The notes beneath the pieces were generated by a model. The model made no database searches. It worked only from the letters and a program-made list of their open reading frames with translations, and was not told where the DNA came from. Positions 6,589 to 6,899 of a stretch of DNA of 6,899 nucleotides are shown one piece after another; positions within the stretch are counted from its first letter, which is position 1; the number at the start of each line of letters is the position of its first letter. The position numbers were made by a program, and so were the translations under genes. The stretch comes from RBG-13-43-22 sp040755035 (GTDB taxonomy: Bacteria; Desulfobacterota; RBG-13-43-22), in the NCBI GenBank assembly GCA_040755035.1, contig JBFMBU010000301.1, positions 1-6,899 of the forward strand, given 5' to 3'.

Positions 6589-6899
6589 ATGTATTACTTC
6601 GAAATTCTGGAAGCCTTATTCAAAAAAAAGGTTGAATACCTTATTGTCGGAGGGCTGGCGGTTAATCTTTACGGTGTACCGCGAGTGACTCAGGACATTG
6701 ACCTGATTGTTTCAACAACAAAAACGAATATTACTAAAATGCTTGCAGTCTTGAAAAAACTGGGTTATCTCCCCCGTCTTCCTGTGGATCCGAAAGATCT
6801 GATCGATCCAGAGAAAGTGAAAGATTGGGTTGAAAACAGGAATCTGAAAGCCTTCAGTTTCTATCATAAAAGAGACAACTTTAAAGTGGTCGATATTTT
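6589..6899 (+). CDS. Nucleotidyltransferase-fold protein, AbiEii/DUF6036-like (partial, C-terminus beyond window)
   Basis: The reading frame from ATG at 6589 stays open for 103 codons to the window edge. The N-terminus matches small proteins of the polymerase-beta nucleotidyltransferase superfamily: a helix with FEILEALFKKKVEYLIVGG, then GGLAVNLYG (21-29) and RVTQDIDLIV (32-41), where Asp 36 and Asp 38 form the DxD metal-binding pair. Related proteins include AbiEii-type toxins and MNT-type partners of toxin-antitoxin pairs, as well as many uncharacterised stand-alone proteins. The third catalytic acidic residue and any partner gene would lie beyond the window. A GGGG-type ribosome-binding site sits about seven bases before the ATG. 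Codon use is visibly more AT-rich than in the dehydratase: two lines counted by hand gave about 40% GC against 67% for one dehydratase line. That fits horizontal acquisition but does not prove it. Confidence 0.75.
   Translation, partial: MYYFEILEALFKKKVEYLIVGGLAVNLYGVPRVTQDIDLIVSTTKTNITKMLAVLKKLGYLPRLPVDPKDLIDPEKVKDWVENRNLKAFSFYHKRDNFKVVDI

Noticed and set aside
1..6899. CRISPR array, tRNA, rRNA, insertion sequence or prophage attachment site
   Set aside because: I saw no regularly spaced repeats, no cloverleaf-like gene, no transposase motif and no terminal inverted repeats with target duplication.

Overview
The window holds most of a five-gene peptide/nickel/opine-type (Dpp/Opp family) ABC importer operon on the minus strand. 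Facing away from it is one EDD/IlvD-family dehydratase on the plus strand, followed by the 5' part of a small nucleotidyltransferase-like gene that runs off the right edge. GC-rich coding DNA, AT-rich spacers and recurring CCTTGA(A/C)CC-type motifs between genes suggest a Gram-negative bacterium, and the style reminds me of Desulfobacterota (former Deltaproteobacteria). That assignment is an impression, not a proof.

Layout, left to right: 1-733 (minus) is the ATPase subunit (DppD/OppD type), cut by the window edge before its C-terminus. 791-1666 (minus) is the DppC-type permease and 1761-2678 (minus) the DppB-type permease. 2679-3044 is a gene-free spacer with two inverted-repeat structures and short repeated motifs. 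3045-4595 (minus) is a secreted family-5 substrate-binding protein. 4596-4861 is a divergent promoter region with a good sigma70-type promoter for the importer operon. 4862-6463 (plus) is the dehydratase. 6464-6588 is an AT-rich spacer. 6589 onward (plus) is a partial gene with a GG...DxD nucleotidyltransferase motif and clearly lower GC.

Transcription of the importer would run binding protein, DppB, DppC, DppD, and probably an OppF/DppF-type ATPase beyond base 1, which is not seen. The binding protein would capture a solute in the periplasm, the two permeases would form the channel, and the ATPase(s) would drive uptake. Nothing in the sequence identifies the solute: peptides, nickel chelates, opines and some oligosaccharides are all carried by this family. 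The dehydratase matches dihydroxy-acid dehydratase (branched-chain amino acid synthesis), but no other ilv genes are present. Its place next to an importer leaves open a sugar-acid dehydratase role.

I found no clearly novel system. The points most worth a second look are the spacer repeats, the structured sites between operon genes, the dehydratase's uncertain substrate, and the low-GC nucleotidyltransferase gene at the right edge.
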